From CADEED01 sp964444835 (GTDB taxonomy: Bacteria > Pseudomonadota > Gammaproteobacteria > Steroidobacterales > Steroidobacteraceae): a stretch of DNA of 64,000 nt. The position numbers were made by a program, and so were the translations under genes. The notes under the pieces were generated by a model. The model saw only the letters and a list, made by a program, of their open reading frames with translations. It ran no database searches and was not told the origin of the DNA. The stretch lies in contig CAYUIT010000017.1 in assembly GCA_964444835.1 (NCBI GenBank), positions 1 through 64,000 of the forward strand. The letters run 5' to 3'. Positions 49,552-58,667 of the stretch are shown piece by piece (position 1 is the stretch's first letter; the number at the start of each line of letters is the position of its first letter).

Positions 49552-50526
49552 ATGACTCCGATCGACTTCGAGGAGCGCTACGCAGCGGAGTGGACCGAGC
49601 TCGAGCAGCTACTGCAGAAACTGCGCATGGGCTCGAAACGCGAGCGAAACGAAGCGTCCGCCAAGCGATTCGCAGCGCTGTACCGCCGCGCATGCGAACA
49701 ATTGGCATTGGCACGCGCGCGCGCGTTCCCGGCCTACCTCATCGATCGTCTCGAGAGCATGACGCAGGAGGCGCATCAGATCATCTACAACCGCCGCGAA
49801 CTCGGTTTGCAGGCGTTTTGGCATTTGATTTTCACGCGCTTTCCGCAAGCCGTGCGCGCTCACGCAAACTACGTGTGGGTAGCGACGGCCGTGTTCGTGC
49901 TCCCGACTGTCATCTTGGGGTTCTTGGTGTATCAGCGCCCCGAGCTGATCTTGTCGGTCGTCGACGCCGAGACAGCACAGTCGTTCCAAGAAATGTACTC
50001 GCCGGATGCGGAGTCGATTGGGCGTGCGCGCGATGTCGATACCGACTGGATGATGTTTGGGTTCTACATTCGCAACAACATGGGCGTGGCGCTGCAGTGC
50101 TTTGCGAGCGGGCTCGCGGCCGGTCTCGGCAGCTTGTTTTTCCTCGCCTTCAACGGCGCCTATGCCGGCGCGATTGCCGGCTACCTCACGGAACGTGGGT
50201 TGGGCGAGACCTTTTACTCATTCGTGGTAACGCATGCCGCGTTCGAGCTGACGGCAATCGTTCTGTCGGGCGCCGCGGGCCTCCGGCTCGGGCACGCTTG
50301 GCTTGCGCCGGGCCGCCGCACACGGCTCCAGTCGTTAGTCCACGCCGGTCGAGAGGTCGTCGTGATCGTCTACGGCGTGCTCGCGTTGCTGTTCGTTGCC
50401 GCGGCGGTCGAGGCATTTTGGTCCTCGGGCGCGTGGATTCCGCTGCCGCTCAAGTATTCGGTCGCAGCCATTTGCTGGGTGGCCGTGTTGGCGTGGCTCA
50501 CGTTGCAGGGTCGACGTGCGCGTTGA
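49552..50526 (+). CDS. Stage II sporulation protein M (SpoIIM/DUF95) family membrane protein
   Basis: 324-residue inner-membrane protein. A charged cytosolic N-terminus with ERYAAEWTELEQLLQKLRMGSKRERNEASAKRFAALYRRACEQLALARAR precedes several helices, including FYIRNNMGVALQCFASGLAAGLGSLFFLAFNGAYAGAIAGYL and HAAFELTAIVLSGAAGLRLGHAWL, the diagnostic SpoIIM core. The organism need not sporulate; in proteobacteria this gene belongs to the MoxR/DUF58 cluster. An AAGGAG ribosome-binding site supports ATG 49552. Its 3' end overlaps the next gene by 11 bases. Confidence 0.88.
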   Translation: MTPIDFEERYAAEWTELEQLLQKLRMGSKRERNEASAKRFAALYRRACEQLALARARAFPAYLIDRLESMTQEAHQIIYNRRELGLQAFWHLIFTRFPQAVRAHANYVWVATAVFVLPTVILGFLVYQRPELILSVVDAETAQSFQEMYSPDAESIGRARDVDTDWMMFGFYIRNNMGVALQCFASGLAAGLGSLFFLAFNGAYAGAIAGYLTERGLGETFYSFVVTHAAFELTAIVLSGAAGLRLGHAWLAPGRRTRLQSLVHAGREVVVIVYGVLALLFVAAAVEAFWSSGAWIPLPLKYSVAAICWVAVLAWLTLQGRRAR

Positions 50527-51250
50527 TGCCTTTGCGATTCGCCTGCGTCCACGGCGGCCGTGGGAAGCTGCGGATCTTGGCGTGCGCCTGTGTCAACAAC
50601 AGGCGCGATCCGTGTACACCTGCTATTGGGCCGTCGCGGTCCCGTTCGTGGCGCTGTGTATCGCCTCGGTCGAAATCAAATCTTGGTTACCGACGCTGCT
50701 CTTGTGGTGGGGCAAGCCCTGGCTCGATCGCACCGTGCTGTTCGTGCTCGCGCGTGCGGGGTTCGGACAAAAGACGACACTCAACGATCTGTGGCTCGCG
50801 CAGCGCCGTGTGTTGTGGTCGCAGTGGCTGCACACGTGGACCTTGCGACGACTCTCGTTCCGGCGCTCCTTCACGCAGCCGGTCTACCAACTCGAAGGAT
50901 TGCCTTTGGCGCTGCGCGGTCAACGGTTGCGGCTCATGCGTAAGCGCGGCGGTGGCACCGGCATCGGCGTGACGTTTGCATTTTCGACAGTCGAGAGTTG
51001 TTTGCTTTTCGCGCTGATCTCGCTCGGGTTGTGGCTCGCGCCACCGGGTGTTTCGTTCGATTGGGCTGCGTTCGTGCAAGGCGAAGCTGCGCTCTGGGTG
51101 AGTGTGGTGTCCGCCGCAGCGTATGGCGTTGTCATTTTGGTGCTGGAGCCCTTCTACGTGGCCGCAGGCTTCGGGCTGTACTTGAATCGACGCGTCGAAC
51201 TGGAAGCGTGGGATATCGAACAGGAGTTTCGGCGTGCGTTTGCGCAGTAG
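50516..51250 (+). CDS. Uncharacterised membrane protein of the MoxR/DUF58 cluster
   Basis: 244-residue protein from the GTG at 50516 (VRVDAFAIRLRPRRPWEAADLGVRLCQQQ). Visible are a membrane segment around TCYWAVAVPFVALCIASV, a conserved-looking WWGKPWLDRTVLFVLARAGFGQKTTLNDLW motif, and two helices near the C-terminus. The same type of gene follows SpoIIM in related clusters, and I do not know a function. Overlaps on both sides (11 bases with spoIIM, 17 with the next gene) show tight co-translation. An open frame extends upstream to 50396 but lies inside spoIIM. Confidence 0.72.
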   Translation: MRVDAFAIRLRPRRPWEAADLGVRLCQQQARSVYTCYWAVAVPFVALCIASVEIKSWLPTLLLWWGKPWLDRTVLFVLARAGFGQKTTLNDLWLAQRRVLWSQWLHTWTLRRLSFRRSFTQPVYQLEGLPLALRGQRLRLMRKRGGGTGIGVTFAFSTVESCLLFALISLGLWLAPPGVSFDWAAFVQGEAALWVSVVSAAAYGVVILVLEPFYVAAGFGLYLNRRVELEAWDIEQEFRRAFAQ

Positions 51251-52007
51251 CTGCGTTGCGTGGGCGGCGCTCTGCGCGCTATGGCTCGTGCCGCAGACGT
51301 TTGCCAATACGCCGACTCGCGGAGCCGCGCCGTCTGATCACGAAGTCGAGCGTGCGGTCAACCAGCTGGCGAAGGATCCCAATCTGTCCGAGGAGCGCAC
51401 GATTCGTACGCTCTCGTTTGGCGAGGATGAGGAGCCCGAGAAGCCAAAGGAGCCGACTGGATTCTTCGCCTGGCTCGCGGAGTTCTTTCAGTGGTTCTCG
51501 AGTGGCGCTCGCTGGTTATTCTGGTTGCTCATTGGCGGTCTCGTCATCTTGTTAGTGTTCTACTTGGCGCGCCTGTTCACGGAGCGCCGGAGTTGGTCGA
51601 GTGCGACGCGGGCACTGGCTCCCACTCACGTGCAGGATCTCGATATTCGCCCCGAGAGCTTGCCTGACGACGTAGGCGGCGCGGCGCGTACTTTGTGGGA
51701 TCAAGGTCAGCATCGAGCAGCACTGTCGCTGCTGTATCGCGGCTTGCTATCGCGACTCGTGCACGTTCACGAGGTGGAAATTCGTGCGTCTAGCACCGAG
51801 GGAGACTGCCTCGAACTCGCTGCGCGTCGGTTGACGGTCGAGCGTCTCGACTTCGCCTCGCGCCTGATTCGAGTTTGGCAGCGGGCCGTCTATGGCGGCG
51901 CTGAGCCGAGTGACGAAATCGTGCATCAACTGTGTGCCGAGTTTGCGTTTGCGCTCGATGTGCCGAAATCCCAGGCGGCTGCGAATGCTGCGCCGGAGGC
52001 GGCATGA
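51234..52007 (+). CDS. DUF4129 domain-containing membrane protein
   Basis: 257-residue protein with a signal or first helix (MRLRSSCVAWAALCALWLVPQTFA), a periplasmic segment, a transmembrane helix (WLFWLLIGGLVILLVFYLARLF) and a cytosolic DUF4129 domain (LWDQGQHRAALSLLYRGLLSRLVHVHEVEIRASSTEGDCLELA). DUF4129 genes accompany MoxR ATPases and DUF58 proteins, and the domain is also found fused to transglutaminases. It starts with GTG at 51234 inside the previous gene and overlaps the DUF4350 gene by ATGA. Confidence 0.85.
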   Translation: MRLRSSCVAWAALCALWLVPQTFANTPTRGAAPSDHEVERAVNQLAKDPNLSEERTIRTLSFGEDEEPEKPKEPTGFFAWLAEFFQWFSSGARWLFWLLIGGLVILLVFYLARLFTERRSWSSATRALAPTHVQDLDIRPESLPDDVGGAARTLWDQGQHRAALSLLYRGLLSRLVHVHEVEIRASSTEGDCLELAARRLTVERLDFASRLIRVWQRAVYGGAEPSDEIVHQLCAEFAFALDVPKSQAAANAAPEAA

Positions 52008-53221
52008 CTCGCGGCCGCCTCATTCTACTGATTCTCGTACCCGCGTTGCTGTTGCTGATCTACGGCATCGTCGTCAACTCAACGTGGAAAGAGGTCAAGG
52101 TCCCGACGCCGCTGCAAGGTGAGGCGGCGATTAATCCGTTCTACGCGGCCGAGAAACTGGTGAAGGAATTGGGCGCTGAGGGCCGTTGGTCGCGCGATCT
52201 CACGCAATTGCCAAAGCCGACCGAGGCGTTGCTCGTGTCAGGCTGGCACTGGAACGTGAGCGCGCCGCGCCGCGAGCGCTTGCAGCGTTGGGTAGAGTCG
52301 GGTGGGCGGTTGGTCGTCGACGGTTCGGTCGTCGGGATCGAGGAGTTGGCCGACTGGCTTGACGTGGAGATCGTCTATCCGTTCGAAGACGAAGAAGAGG
52401 ACTATTCCACCGATCCCGATACGTACCAGAGCGAAGAGGCCGCGAGCGAGGCGGAGCAGATGACGTCCGACGACCTGCAGGACTGTCGCGACTTCAGCCA
52501 CGAAGTATCGCCGCCGGGCATCGAGCACCTCCGCGATCGTTGGACGTTCTGTTCGTTCGATCGCGACCGTCGCTTCGTCGGACAATCGAACGTGACGTGG
52601 GCATTGGCAGATTCCGTCGGGACGCAAGTGATCCGCGTATCTCGCGGACGCGGCAGCGTCACGATCGTGGACGGCACACCTTTCATGTGGCGCGAGCTGC
52701 AACGCGTCGATCACGGCTTGTTGTTAGTCAACGCCTTGCAGTTGCGACGCGGCGACGCGGTGTTGTTTCTGTCCGGCGATCGCGAAGACTCGCTGCTCGA
52801 TCTGATTTGGCGCCACGGTTGGCCCGTGGTGCTGCTCGGTCTCGTCACGGTGCTCACGTTGTTGTGGCGTCGCGGGGCACGCCTCGGTCCGCTACTACCC
52901 GACCCTGACCCTGCACGGCGATCGCTCGGCGAACAGATTCTTGGCACAGGCCGATTCATCTTTCGCGCAGGGGGCGCGCACGCGCTGCACACGGCCGCTT
53001 TGCAGGCGCTCGATCGGATCGCTGAGCAGAAGCTGCGGGGCTATGCCCGCATGACTGAGCCGGCACGCGTGAGTGCGCTAGCCGAGGCCACGGCGATTGA
53101 CGCTTCGCGCCTTGCCAGTGCGCGCGATTGGCCGCGCGCGGCAAAGCCGGGTGAACTCGCCACCGCCGTCGCTTGTTTGGAATCCGCACGGCGCTTGATC
53201 GCCGCCCTCAAGATTCGTTGA
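52004..53221 (+). CDS. DUF4350 domain-containing protein
   Basis: 405-residue membrane-bound protein with an N-terminal helix (MTRGRLILLILVPALLLLIYGIVV), a DUF4350 domain (INPFYAAEKLVKELGAEGRWSRDL ... RRERLQRWVESGGRLVVDGSVVGIEEL), an acidic insert (FEDEEEDYSTDPDTYQSEEAASEAEQ) and a second helix near HGWPVVLLGLVTVLTLLWRRG. The DUF4350 fold is glutamine-amidotransferase-like without known activity. Coupled to the DUF4129 gene by ATGA. ATG 52004 is chosen over an upstream ATG at 51932 that lies within DUF4129. Confidence 0.85.
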   Translation: MTRGRLILLILVPALLLLIYGIVVNSTWKEVKVPTPLQGEAAINPFYAAEKLVKELGAEGRWSRDLTQLPKPTEALLVSGWHWNVSAPRRERLQRWVESGGRLVVDGSVVGIEELADWLDVEIVYPFEDEEEDYSTDPDTYQSEEAASEAEQMTSDDLQDCRDFSHEVSPPGIEHLRDRWTFCSFDRDRRFVGQSNVTWALADSVGTQVIRVSRGRGSVTIVDGTPFMWRELQRVDHGLLLVNALQLRRGDAVLFLSGDREDSLLDLIWRHGWPVVLLGLVTVLTLLWRRGARLGPLLPDPDPARRSLGEQILGTGRFIFRAGGAHALHTAALQALDRIAEQKLRGYARMTEPARVSALAEATAIDASRLASARDWPRAAKPGELATAVACLESARRLIAALKIR

Positions 53222-53238
53222 CTTCCGAGAGAGAGACT

Positions 53239-54213
53239 ATGGAACAGGAAAACTCGAACGTTGCCCGCGCTGCCGAATTACTCGAGCGTCTGCGGGCCGA
53301 GATTGGCAAAGCCTTGGTCGGGCAGACTGCGGTCGTCGAGCAGGTCGTCGCCTCGCTCGTGAGTTCCGGTCACGTGCTGATCGAGGGCGTTCCGGGTCTC
53401 GGCAAAACGCTCTTGGTCCGCGCGCTCGCGCAAGCGCTGCAAATCGGCTACGGCCGCGTGCAGTTCACGCCGGACCTCATGCCATCCGACATCACCGGTC
53501 ACGCCGTGCTCGACACCGCGTCACGAGAACTGCGAGTCGTGCGCGGGCCGGTGTTCACGAACCTGCTGCTCGCCGATGAAATCAATCGAGCGCCCGCGAA
53601 AACGCAGAGTGCGTTGCTGGAAGTGATGCAGGAGTATCAGGTGACACTCGAGGGCCAGACGATCGCATTGCCGCGACCGTTCATGGTGCTTGCCACGCAG
53701 AACCCGCTCGAGACGGAAGGCACGTATCCGCTGCCTGAAGCGCAGCTCGATCGCTTCCTACTCAAAGTGCAGATGGACTATCCGCCGGCCGATGAGGAGC
53801 TCGCGGCCGTGCTGCGTGCGACGGGCAATCAAACCGGCGACCAACTACCGCTCGCCGCCGTGAAACCGGTGCTCACGGAGCGGGTGCTGCTCACGATTCA
53901 ACAACTCGCCGCACGCCAACGCGTCGATGACGCTGTCGCGCAGTACGCCGTGAACATCGTGCGGGCGACGCGCGATTGGACGGGCCTCGCCATCGGTGCC
54001 GGATCGCGCGGCGCGATCGCCCTGGTGCGGGCCGCGCGCGCGATGGCGCTCTTGGATGCCCGCGACTTCGTGACGCCCGACGACGTCAAACGCATCGCAC
54101 TGCCGGCGTTGCGACATCGCGTCGGCTTATCACCCGACGCGCTGATGGAAGGTCGCAAGGAGTCCGATATCCTGGCGGCGGTCGTGGACAGCGTACCGGC
54201 ACCGCGCGTCTAG
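53239..54213 (+). CDS. MoxR-family AAA+ ATPase
   Basis: 324-residue AAA+ chaperone-like ATPase. Walker A is GVPGLGKT at residues 51-58, Walker B LLLADEINRAPAKTQSALLEVMQE near 111-134, followed by sensor-1 FMVLATQNPLETEGTYPLPEAQLDRF. MoxR proteins help mature or activate other protein complexes, often with VWA-domain partners such as DUF58. It is preceded by a GAGAGAGA ribosome-binding region and follows the DUF4350 gene by 17 bases. The encoded partner is almost certainly the DUF58 protein just downstream. Confidence 0.93.
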   Translation: MEQENSNVARAAELLERLRAEIGKALVGQTAVVEQVVASLVSSGHVLIEGVPGLGKTLLVRALAQALQIGYGRVQFTPDLMPSDITGHAVLDTASRELRVVRGPVFTNLLLADEINRAPAKTQSALLEVMQEYQVTLEGQTIALPRPFMVLATQNPLETEGTYPLPEAQLDRFLLKVQMDYPPADEELAAVLRATGNQTGDQLPLAAVKPVLTERVLLTIQQLAARQRVDDAVAQYAVNIVRATRDWTGLAIGAGSRGAIALVRAARAMALLDARDFVTPDDVKRIALPALRHRVGLSPDALMEGRKESDILAAVVDSVPAPRV

Positions 54214-54234
54214 CGCACCAGGCACGGTCTAGGC

Positions 54235-55593
54235 ATGCGCATTCGAGCCATCCCCAGCGCGATTCTCGTGTCGATTGTCGGCGCGATGGCGGCGGCTGCA
54301 TTGCTCGCGCTGTTGTTAGGCACGTCGATCGGGCTCGTTGCCTTGGTCACGGTGCAAGCGTTCGTGGCGCTCGTGGCCGTGACGATTGCGGATTTCTTCC
54401 TGTCGCGGCGCGCATGGCGCGAGTCGAATCTGACGCTCACGCGCAAGATGCCGGCATCGCTAGCGGTGGGCGTGGAAACCGCCGTGACCGCGCAAATCGA
54501 CAACGCGGGCACGCTTACCTGGTTGTGTCGTTTTTTCGATCATGCCGACCCCGTCCTCGTGACCGACGGCTTGCCTGTTAGCGTGACGCTCGCGCCCGAG
54601 TCGCGCCTCGAGATCACCTACCGCGTGCGCGCGTCGCGTCGTGGCGACGTTACGTTTGCGCCGGCTGAGTTTCTCGTGCGTTCGCGTTGGGGCCTGCTCG
54701 AGCTGTATCACCGCCTCGGCGAGAGCGAGCAGCGCCGCGTCTATCCGAACTTCGCCGAGCTCGCGCGCTTCGCTTGGCTCACCGGTAACAATCGCTTGAA
54801 CGAGATTGGCATCAAGACGTTCCACACGCGCGGTGCCGGTACCGACTTCAAGCAGTTAGCTGAGTACCAGCCCGGCGATCCGATTCGCCACATCGACTGG
54901 AAAGCGACGCAACGCCTGCAGAAGCCGATCGTGCGCGAGTTCCAAGATGAGCGCGATCAACGCGTGATGTTTCTCATCGATTGCGGTCGCCGCATGCGCG
55001 CCGATGACCAGGAGTTCGCGCGGGGCGCGACACATTTCGACCAGGTGCTGAACGCGGTGATGCTGCTCGCCTATGTGGCACTGAAGCGCGGCGATGCCGT
55101 CGGTGCGATGACCTTCGGTACACCGCCCGGGGCCACGAAGATGTACGCGCCGACCAAGGGCTTGCACGCTCTCGACGAGATGATGGGCGAGCTCTATGCG
55201 GTGCAGCCCACGCCGACGCACTCCGACTACACCTTCGCCGCCGAGGAGTTCATGCGGCGCCAGGTGAAGCGGGCACTCGTGGTGGTGATTACGAACTTTC
55301 GCGACGAGGACAGCGCCGAGTTGGGCGATGCGCTCAAATTGCTGCGCTCGCGGCATCTCGTGCTGCTATCGAGCCTGCGCGAGCGCATCGTGCGCGAGAT
55401 CATTGAGCAGCCGCTGGCCGATCGTGAGGCCGCCATTAGTGTGGCGAGCGGCCATTTGTACGAGCAGGCCCGCCGCGACGCGTTCAATCGCTTGGCGGCG
55501 CGTGATGCGCTGATGATCGATGTCGAGCCGCAACGGCTCGGTGTTGAGCTCGTCAACCGCTACAACGCCGTGAAGAAATCCGGCCGGTTGTAG
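54235..55593 (+). CDS. DUF58 domain-containing protein (VWA-like MoxR partner)
   Basis: 452-residue protein with two N-terminal helices (ILVSIVGAMAAAALLALLLGTSIGLVALVTVQAFVALVAV) and a C-terminal DUF58/VWA-like domain. The family motif is GAGTDFKQLAEYQPGDPIRHIDWKATQR, followed by the MIDAS-like DCGRRM segment. DUF58 proteins pair with MoxR ATPases. It ends the operon that begins at 48268. Downstream, a minus-strand gene converges within 13 bases. Confidence 0.9.
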   Translation: MRIRAIPSAILVSIVGAMAAAALLALLLGTSIGLVALVTVQAFVALVAVTIADFFLSRRAWRESNLTLTRKMPASLAVGVETAVTAQIDNAGTLTWLCRFFDHADPVLVTDGLPVSVTLAPESRLEITYRVRASRRGDVTFAPAEFLVRSRWGLLELYHRLGESEQRRVYPNFAELARFAWLTGNNRLNEIGIKTFHTRGAGTDFKQLAEYQPGDPIRHIDWKATQRLQKPIVREFQDERDQRVMFLIDCGRRMRADDQEFARGATHFDQVLNAVMLLAYVALKRGDAVGAMTFGTPPGATKMYAPTKGLHALDEMMGELYAVQPTPTHSDYTFAAEEFMRRQVKRALVVVITNFRDEDSAELGDALKLLRSRHLVLLSSLRERIVREIIEQPLADREAAISVASGHLYEQARRDAFNRLAARDALMIDVEPQRLGVELVNRYNAVKKSGRL

Positions 55594-55605
55594 CGGCTGA
55601 GCGTG

Positions 55606-55857
55606 TCAGCGACGGACGCTTTTCTTGCCGGTGCCGTCGCCGTCGATGTCGTAGTCGTCGAAATCGCTCGTCAGCTCGGCGGTGTGCTTTTCCTCGCGCA
55701 GCCGCTCAAGTCGGCGCCACGCCGGATCTCCCAGCTTTTGGCCGCGCTTCTTCGCGAGGTCGAGATCCTTGATGACGCGATCGAAATCGACGTCCTCACT
55801 CGCGATCGTCGGCTCGTCCACTTCCTCTTCGAACTCTTCTTCGGGCTTCTCGCTCAT
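55606..55857 (-). CDS. Small acidic protein of unknown function
   Basis: 83-residue protein, strongly acidic at both ends (MSEKPEEEFEEEVDEPTIASEDVDFDRVI and SDFDDYDIDGDG) with a basic helical middle (LAKKRGQKLGDPAWRRLERLREEKH). Codon use resembles its neighbours, and the frame is intact with a sensible ATG. I do not recognise a characterised family, though the DPAWRRLE...SDFDDYD pattern looks conserved rather than random. It lies 93 bases downstream of gspF on the same strand and converges with the DUF58 gene. No function is proposed. Confidence 0.6.
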   Translation of the reverse strand: MSEKPEEEFEEEVDEPTIASEDVDFDRVIKDLDLAKKRGQKLGDPAWRRLERLREEKHTAELTSDFDDYDIDGDGTGKKSVRR

Positions 55858-55950
55858 GGTAGCCAGAAAATAAAAACCACGACGCGCGGTTTATAAAACG
55901 AGCCGCGCAAACGTGCAACGTCTGCGACGCGACAAAGAGTGTGACGTCCG

Positions 55951-57165
55951 TCAGCGAATCAGCTGATTCATTTCAAAGATGGGCATGAGCATTGCAAAAA
56001 CGATGCCCATTACGAAGAGGCCCATCAGGATGATCATCATCGGGCCCAGCAAACCGACCAGCGCGGCCAGCACGCCGTCGAGCTCCCGCTCTTGGCTCAC
56101 GGCCGCTCGTTCGAGCATCGTGTCGAGTTCGCCGCTTGATTCACCCGAGGAGATCAGATGGATCGTCATTGGGGGGAACAACTTGCTTTGAGCCAGCGAG
56201 CGCCCGATCGGCGCACCTTCACGGACTCGGGCAGCCGCTTCCGCAACCGCGTCACGCATCGGCAGGTTTGTGACCACCTCGCCTGAGATGCGCATCGCCT
56301 CGAGCACCGGTACGGCGGCACCTGCCAAGATGCTGAACGTGCGCGTGAAGCGCGCCGTATTGAAGCCCCGCGCGATACGCCCGTACAGCGGCACGCGTAA
56401 CAGGAACTTGTGCCAGCGGCGGCGCGCCTCGGGCGAGCGCAGCCAGCGCGAGAACGCGAACAAGCCCAATACGATCGCGATGACGAGCCAGATGCCCCAG
56501 TCGCGCAGGAAGTCGCTGACGCTAATCAAGAGGCGCGTGGCGAGCGGCAGCTCGCCTTTGCTCGACTCAAATACCTCGATCACCTTGGGCACGACAAAAA
56601 CCAACATACCCGCGACGATGCCAAAACAAATCACCGACAACACCACGGGATAAATCAGTGCGCCAACGATCTTTTGGCGCATCACTTCGCGGCCCTCGGT
56701 GTAGTCGGCCAGCCGCTCGAGTACGCCATCGAGATGGCCAGACTGCTCGCCCGCCGACACCGTCGAGCGATAGATCTCTTGGAACACGCGCGGAAACTCG
56801 GCTAAGCCATCCGCCAACGTATGGCCTTCCATGACCTTCGAGCGCACGCCAAGCACGATGCTCTGCACGCGCGGCTTCTCGGTTTGCTGCGACACGGCAA
56901 GCAGGGCCTCTTCCAGCGGGAGGCCGGCACGCACGAGGGTGGCTAGCTGGCGGGTGATGAGCGAAATGTCGGCGGCCGACACGCCGCGTGTTAGCGAGAA
57001 CTTGCGCTGGCGCTTGGCCTCGCGCTGCGCCACTTCGCCCACGCTGACCGGCATCAGCGAGCGCTCGCGCAGCAACTGGCGGACTTGCTTCGGCGTATCG
57101 CCTTCGATTACGCCTTTCTGTTCACGCCCTGCGGAATCTAGCGCGACGTATTCGAATGCACCCAT
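55951..57165 (-). CDS. gspF: Type II secretion system inner-membrane protein GspF
   Basis: 404-residue polytopic protein of the secretion platform. Both halves of the GspF repeat are present, each a cytosolic helical bundle followed by membrane helices (ISLITRQLATLVRAGLPLEEALLAVSQQTEKP, then FNTARFTRTFSILAGAAVPVLEAMRISGEVV). Membrane segments occur around VVLSVICFGIVAGMLVFVVPKVIEV and LLGPMMIILMGLFVMGIVFAMLMPIFEMNQL. The N-terminus MGAFEYVALDSAGREQKGVIEGDTPKQVRQLL is standard. It follows gspE by 14 bases and is the last gsp gene here. Confidence 0.95.
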   Translation of the reverse strand: MGAFEYVALDSAGREQKGVIEGDTPKQVRQLLRERSLMPVSVGEVAQREAKRQRKFSLTRGVSAADISLITRQLATLVRAGLPLEEALLAVSQQTEKPRVQSIVLGVRSKVMEGHTLADGLAEFPRVFQEIYRSTVSAGEQSGHLDGVLERLADYTEGREVMRQKIVGALIYPVVLSVICFGIVAGMLVFVVPKVIEVFESSKGELPLATRLLISVSDFLRDWGIWLVIAIVLGLFAFSRWLRSPEARRRWHKFLLRVPLYGRIARGFNTARFTRTFSILAGAAVPVLEAMRISGEVVTNLPMRDAVAEAAARVREGAPIGRSLAQSKLFPPMTIHLISSGESSGELDTMLERAAVSQERELDGVLAALVGLLGPMMIILMGLFVMGIVFAMLMPIFEMNQLIR

Positions 57166-57179
57166 GGCGCTAAGACTAA

Positions 57180-58667
57180 CTAATCCTCGCGCGTGACGCG
57201 CAGGACTTCTTCGAGTGTCGTTTCGCCCGCGAGCACTTTACGCAAGCCATCATCGCGAATGGACGGCGTCGCGGTGCGCGCATGGCGTTCCATGTCGAGT
57301 TCGCTCGCGCCGTCGTGGATCATCGTGCGCATCGTGTCGTCGATGACGACGAGCTCGTACACGCCGGTACGACCGCGGAAGCCGCCGCCCGCATCGCGCC
57401 CCGGGCGATACAGAATAGGCGAGGGGTCTTTGGGGCCCAAGCCGAGGAGGCGGCGCTCGTACTCACCGGCCTCGAACGCTTGTTTGGTTTCGGGGTTCAG
57501 TGTGCGTACGAGGCGCTGCGCCACGACACCGATCAAGCTCGACGAGAGCAAGAACGGCTCGATGCCCATGTCACGCAAACGTGTGACGGCACCGACGGCG
57601 GTGTTCGTGTGCAACGTGGAGAGCACCAAGTGACCGGTCAAGCTCGCCTGCACGGCGATCTGCGCCGTTTCGAGGTCGCGAATTTCGCCGACCATGACGA
57701 CGTCTGGGTCTTGGCGCAGGATCGCGCGCAAGCCGCGCGCGAAGGTCATCTCGACCTTGGTGTTCACTTGCGTCTGGCCGATCCCATCGATGTAGTACTC
57801 GATCGGATCTTCGACCGTCATGATGTTTTGCGTGTTGTCGTTCAGGCGCTCGAGCCCTGCGTACAGCGTGGTGGTCTTGCCGGAGCCCGTGGGGCCCGTG
57901 ACGAGCAAGATGCCGTGTGGCTTGTGAATGAGCTCGTTGATCAGCTGTTCGGTTTGCGGCGCCATGCCGAGCGCACTCAAGTCGAGCCGCCCGGCTTGCT
58001 TGTCGAGAATACGCAGCACGACACGCTCGCCATGGCCCGACGGAATGGTCGAGACGCGCACGTCGACCGCGCGGCCCGCGATCTTGAGACTGATGCGGCC
58101 GTCTTGCGGCAGACGCTTCTCGGCGATGTCGAGCTTCGACATGACCTTGACGCGCGATACGACGAGCGGTGCCACGGCGCGCTTGCTCTGCAGCACTTCG
58201 CGTAGCACGCCATCGACGCGGAAGCGAATCACGAGCCGATTTTCAAACGGCTCGATATGAATATCCGACGCGTTCTCTTTAACGGCTTGCGTGAGCACTG
58301 CGTTGATCAGTCGGATGATCGGCGCGTCATCATCGCTCTCGAGCAAATCGGCTTGCTCGGGCAACTCCAGTGCCAGGTTCGCGAGATCGGTCGTGTCATC
58401 GAGCCCAGAGGCTGCCTCGATGGCGCCGGTGCCGGACTCGTAGGTGAGGCGTAGCAACTCGTCGAAGTCCGTCTCACCGACTTTCTCGAGTTTCATCGGC
58501 ATGCGCAGGAAGCGACGCACCTCGGCGACGGCGAGTGGTGCGGTGTTGGGCCGATACACGCACTCCGCGACACCGTCTGCCACGCGTCGCACAAGCACGC
58601 CGTGCCGCTTCGCGAACGCGAACGACAAGCGCTTCGGCGCTGCGCTGCTCGCGACGCTATCGTTCAT
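57180..58667 (-). CDS. gspE: Type II secretion system ATPase GspE
   Basis: 495-residue cytosolic motor ATPase. An N1E-type domain (about residues 1-100) precedes the ATPase with DIHIEPFENRLVIRFRVDGVLREV, Walker A GPTGSGKT at 258-265, and MVGEIRDLETAQIAVQASLTGHLVLSTLHTN. The zinc-binding tetracysteine motif normally found just before GYRGRTG(I/V)YEL is absent: the segment reads RTLNPETKQAFE ... GRDAGGGFRGRTGVYEL with no cysteine. The gene overlaps gspD by four bases. Assignment to GspE rather than PilB rests on neighbours gspD, gspF and gspC. Confidence 0.93.
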   Translation of the reverse strand: MNDSVASSAAPKRLSFAFAKRHGVLVRRVADGVAECVYRPNTAPLAVAEVRRFLRMPMKLEKVGETDFDELLRLTYESGTGAIEAASGLDDTTDLANLALELPEQADLLESDDDAPIIRLINAVLTQAVKENASDIHIEPFENRLVIRFRVDGVLREVLQSKRAVAPLVVSRVKVMSKLDIAEKRLPQDGRISLKIAGRAVDVRVSTIPSGHGERVVLRILDKQAGRLDLSALGMAPQTEQLINELIHKPHGILLVTGPTGSGKTTTLYAGLERLNDNTQNIMTVEDPIEYYIDGIGQTQVNTKVEMTFARGLRAILRQDPDVVMVGEIRDLETAQIAVQASLTGHLVLSTLHTNTAVGAVTRLRDMGIEPFLLSSSLIGVVAQRLVRTLNPETKQAFEAGEYERRLLGLGPKDPSPILYRPGRDAGGGFRGRTGVYELVVIDDTMRTMIHDGASELDMERHARTATPSIRDDGLRKVLAGETTLEEVLRVTRED

